From contig NZ_OY781460.1 in NCBI RefSeq assembly GCF_963676855.1, positions 496,001-560,000 of the forward strand: 64,000 nt of DNA, given 5' to 3'. The position numbers were made by a program, and so were the translations under genes. Below, piece by piece: positions 62,053 to 64,000 of this stretch (position 1 is the stretch's first letter; each line of letters opens with the position of its first letter). The DNA is from an uncultured Anaeromusa sp. Its GTDB lineage: Bacteria > Bacillota > Negativicutes > Anaeromusales > Anaeromusaceae. The notes under the pieces are model-generated. The model was not told the origin of the DNA, ran no database searches, and was given only the letters and a program-made list of their open reading frames with translations.

Positions 62053-64000
62053 ATGATTTTGCGAAGATTCGTCCTAGCGCTACTTGCCTTCTCCTTGATG
62101 GTATCCGTCTGCGCTGGCGCTCCTTCCGTAAAGTATCAAGTTGATAAGAACTATCCGCCGTACACCTTTCAAAACAAAGATTATCTATATGGCTTTGATT
62201 CCAGCTTAATTACACTTGTATTAGATTCCACAGACTACGATGTCGACTACTCTGCCGACTCTTGGGATCGAGTCTATAAAAGACTACTAGTCGGCGATAT
62301 CGATATTGGAGGCATCATTGCCGTTACGGAGGAACGAAAAAAAGAAGTCCTCTTTACTAAACCCTTATTTAATTCGTATGTTTCAATCTATACGGTAGCT
62401 AATTTTCAAAAAGTAACCCTTGAGGATTTGGCAGACCTGCGCGTCGGCGTTGGAAAAAGCTACTATACCGAAAGTCTCCTACGAAATACCCTGCATATCT
62501 CGCCCTACCAAACATACGACGATATTGACGATGCCCTTCCCGACTTACTTGCTGGAAAGATCGACGTAATTTTCGAAAATCAACAGCTCATGGATTATAC
62601 GATTATTTCTAAGAATCTTAAAGGCATCGTTGTTCCCCAAGTTACGAATCTCTTTCCCCGAGAGCATGCCTACGCCGTTAGCAAGTCCCGCCCAGATTTA
62701 GTAGAATATATGAACCGCAAACTCGATCAATTAAAAGACAACGGCGTTTTTGAAGAATTGTATGTAAAGTTTTTCTACGCTCATTCAGATGGCTATGTAG
62801 CAGCACGCCAAGAAAAATTTATCTTTTTTCTACTTATGGCCGTAGCGTCGCTTATTGTTATCGGCATAGCGATTAAACTGTATATAAGCCACCTTAAAAA
62901 GAAACTTAAAGTAAACTATGACCAATTGCTCCTCGCCCATGAAAATCTGCAAGCTCAAGAAGAAGAGTTAGCCGCTCAAAACGAAGAGCTCTTAGCCAAA
63001 GAAGAAGAACTACTTTGCAACTATAACAAAATCCACTACGCTTCTCTGCACGACAGTCTTACAGGCTTGCCCAATCGAGCACACTTGAACGAGCAATTAG
63101 AAGACGAACTCGAAAAATCCAAACAAGACGGCCGAACAGGTGCCGTTCTATTTATCGACTTAGACGACTTAAAAACGATCAATGATACATTAGGGCATCA
63201 ATATGGCGACGATTTAATTATTAAGTCTGGCTCTATTCTTGTAGCGAACACGAGCGAACCCGGTTTCGTCGCACGCATTGGCGGCGATGAATTTGTTGTT
63301 ATTTTGCCCGATCCCAAATCTCGCCAAGAACTCGAAAAAACAGCTTCAAAACTAATCCATGCGTTAGCCTATGAGTACGATACAGATACCATTCGCTTGC
63401 AGACCTCCGCAAGCATTGGTATTGCTCTATATCCGGAAAATGGCGATACCCGCGAAGAACTCCTTAAGAATGCCGATAACGCAATGTATGCGGCTAAAAA
63501 GAAGGGGAAAAACTGTTGGCGTTTTTACGAACCGGCCATGCAGGCGGAAGCCTATGAACAAATGGTCTTAAAAGTAGCCCTGCGCTCCGCGCTGAACCAA
63601 GGTGAATTAACGGTAGTGTATCAACCACAAGTTCGGGTCCGCGACCATGACGTCATTGGCTTTGAGGCCTTACTGCGCTGGGATAATGAACAACACGGCA
63701 GCATCTCTCCGAATGTTTTTATTCCCTTAGCAGAACAAACAGGCCTAATCCATTCGATCGGCGAGTGGGTATTAAAAGAGTCGTGCTTCTTTGCAAAACA
63801 CTTATCCGAGCAAGGACAAGGGCATATTCGAATCGGCGTTAACACATCGCCTATCCAATTATCTGATGAGTATTTTGTTACCATGGTGCAGCGAGTGATC
63901 ACCAACATAGGTATTCATCCCGAGCAGTTAGAACTGGAAATCACCGAAACCGCCCTTATGTCCTCCCTTGATAATGTAGTGCGCAATTTAACCAAACTCA
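62053..64000 (+). CDS. extracellular-sensing GGDEF-EAL protein, cut by window edge
   Basis: About 649 residues are visible. Signal peptide (LALLAFSLMVSVCAGA), then a periplasmic solute-binding type 3 domain (residues 25-245: YPPYTFQNKDYLYGFD, then ADLRVGVGKSYY), a membrane segment (FIFFLLMAVASLIVIGIAI), a coiled coil, a GGDEF domain with LFIDLDDLKTINDTLGHQ and RIGGDEFVVIL (GGDEF intact), and the start of an EAL domain (YQPQVRVRDHD, GFEALLRW, ETALMSSL). Probably bifunctional in c-di-GMP turnover. AAAGGTG precedes the ATG. The C-terminal EAL part lies outside. Confidence 0.92.
   Translation, partial: MILRRFVLALLAFSLMVSVCAGAPSVKYQVDKNYPPYTFQNKDYLYGFDSSLITLVLDSTDYDVDYSADSWDRVYKRLLVGDIDIGGIIAVTEERKKEVLFTKPLFNSYVSIYTVANFQKVTLEDLADLRVGVGKSYYTESLLRNTLHISPYQTYDDIDDALPDLLAGKIDVIFENQQLMDYTIISKNLKGIVVPQVTNLFPREHAYAVSKSRPDLVEYMNRKLDQLKDNGVFEELYVKFFYAHSDGYVAARQEKFIFFLLMAVASLIVIGIAIKLYISHLKKKLKVNYDQLLLAHENLQAQEEELAAQNEELLAKEEELLCNYNKIHYASLHDSLTGLPNRAHLNEQLEDELEKSKQDGRTGAVLFIDLDDLKTINDTLGHQYGDDLIIKSGSILVANTSEPGFVARIGGDEFVVILPDPKSRQELEKTASKLIHALAYEYDTDTIRLQTSASIGIALYPENGDTREELLKNADNAMYAAKKKGKNCWRFYEPAMQAEAYEQMVLKVALRSALNQGELTVVYQPQVRVRDHDVIGFEALLRWDNEQHGSISPNVFIPLAEQTGLIHSIGEWVLKESCFFAKHLSEQGQGHIRIGVNTSPIQLSDEYFVTMVQRVITNIGIHPEQLELEITETALMSSLDNVVRNLTKL

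Overview
The window is about 64 kb of an anaerobic, nitrogen-fixing, motile bacterium, most probably a Firmicute of the Negativicutes (Sporomusa/Pelosinus/Anaeromusa-like). This placement is inference. It rests on a clostridial-type nif operon (nifI1 and nifI2 between nifH and nifD, NifD with the extra internal segment, NifV split in two, a NifB-NifX fusion, a Clostridium-type [2Fe-2S] ferredoxin), T-box leaders, c-di-GMP-I riboswitches and strong AGGAGG ribosome-binding sites. No rRNA or tRNA gene was seen, so the species is not fixed.

Layout. 1-4.3 kb: metabolic and regulatory genes (HpcH aldolase fragment, LysE exporter, MerR regulator with a divergent carboxymuconolactone-decarboxylase gene, aldo/keto reductase). 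4.5-9.3 kb: leuCDB-MFS operon behind two tandem leucine-type T-boxes. 9.4-12.7 kb: exported protein, AraC regulator with a B3/4 protein, M20 peptidase. 12.77-14.06 kb: a complete IS3-family element. 14.2-26.8 kb: the nif operon on the minus strand, nifH-nifI1-nifI2-nifD-nifK-nifE-nifN-nifB-ferredoxin-anfO-like-nifVomega-nifValpha, with a long nifH leader. 27-32.3 kb: phospholipase C-like protein, RNase HI, a TlpA-like thiol protein coupled to a 58-residue exported peptide, CPBP protease, GT-C membrane protein. 32.6-34.9 kb: a compact fabH/GNAT-like/acyl carrier protein operon. 35.1-36.7 kb: LCP protein and a KOW-like small protein. 36.8-43.7 kb: an L-rhamnonate catabolic cluster (IclR regulator, dehydratase, transporter, aldolase, lactaldehyde reductase, aldo/keto reductase). 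43.8-46.6 kb: exported tannase-like esterase and two small unknown genes. 46.7-57.7 kb: three chemoreceptors, each behind its own c-di-GMP-I riboswitch and intrinsic terminator, interspersed with DedA, CGGC-domain, LysR/AbrB-type and small envelope genes. 57.8-64 kb: hydrolase, RsgA, small redox/sulfur proteins and a GGDEF-EAL protein cut by the window end.

How the parts fit. The nif operon encodes the Mo-nitrogenase (H, D, K), its PII-type post-translational switch (I1, I2), FeMo-cofactor synthesis (E, N, B) and homocitrate supply (split V); nifU, nifS, nifA and molybdate transport are not here. The rhamnonate genes would take L-rhamnonate to pyruvate and lactaldehyde, then propanediol. The three riboswitch-controlled receptors and the GGDEF-EAL protein tie chemotaxis to c-di-GMP.

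The most novel-looking signal is upstream of nifH. On the nif strand a consensus sigma-70 promoter is followed within about 50 nt by an intrinsic terminator overlapping a competing hairpin. On the opposite strand a textbook promoter and terminator define a candidate ~80-nt antisense RNA with two C-rich runs. Several foldback or dispersed repeats also lie between genes.
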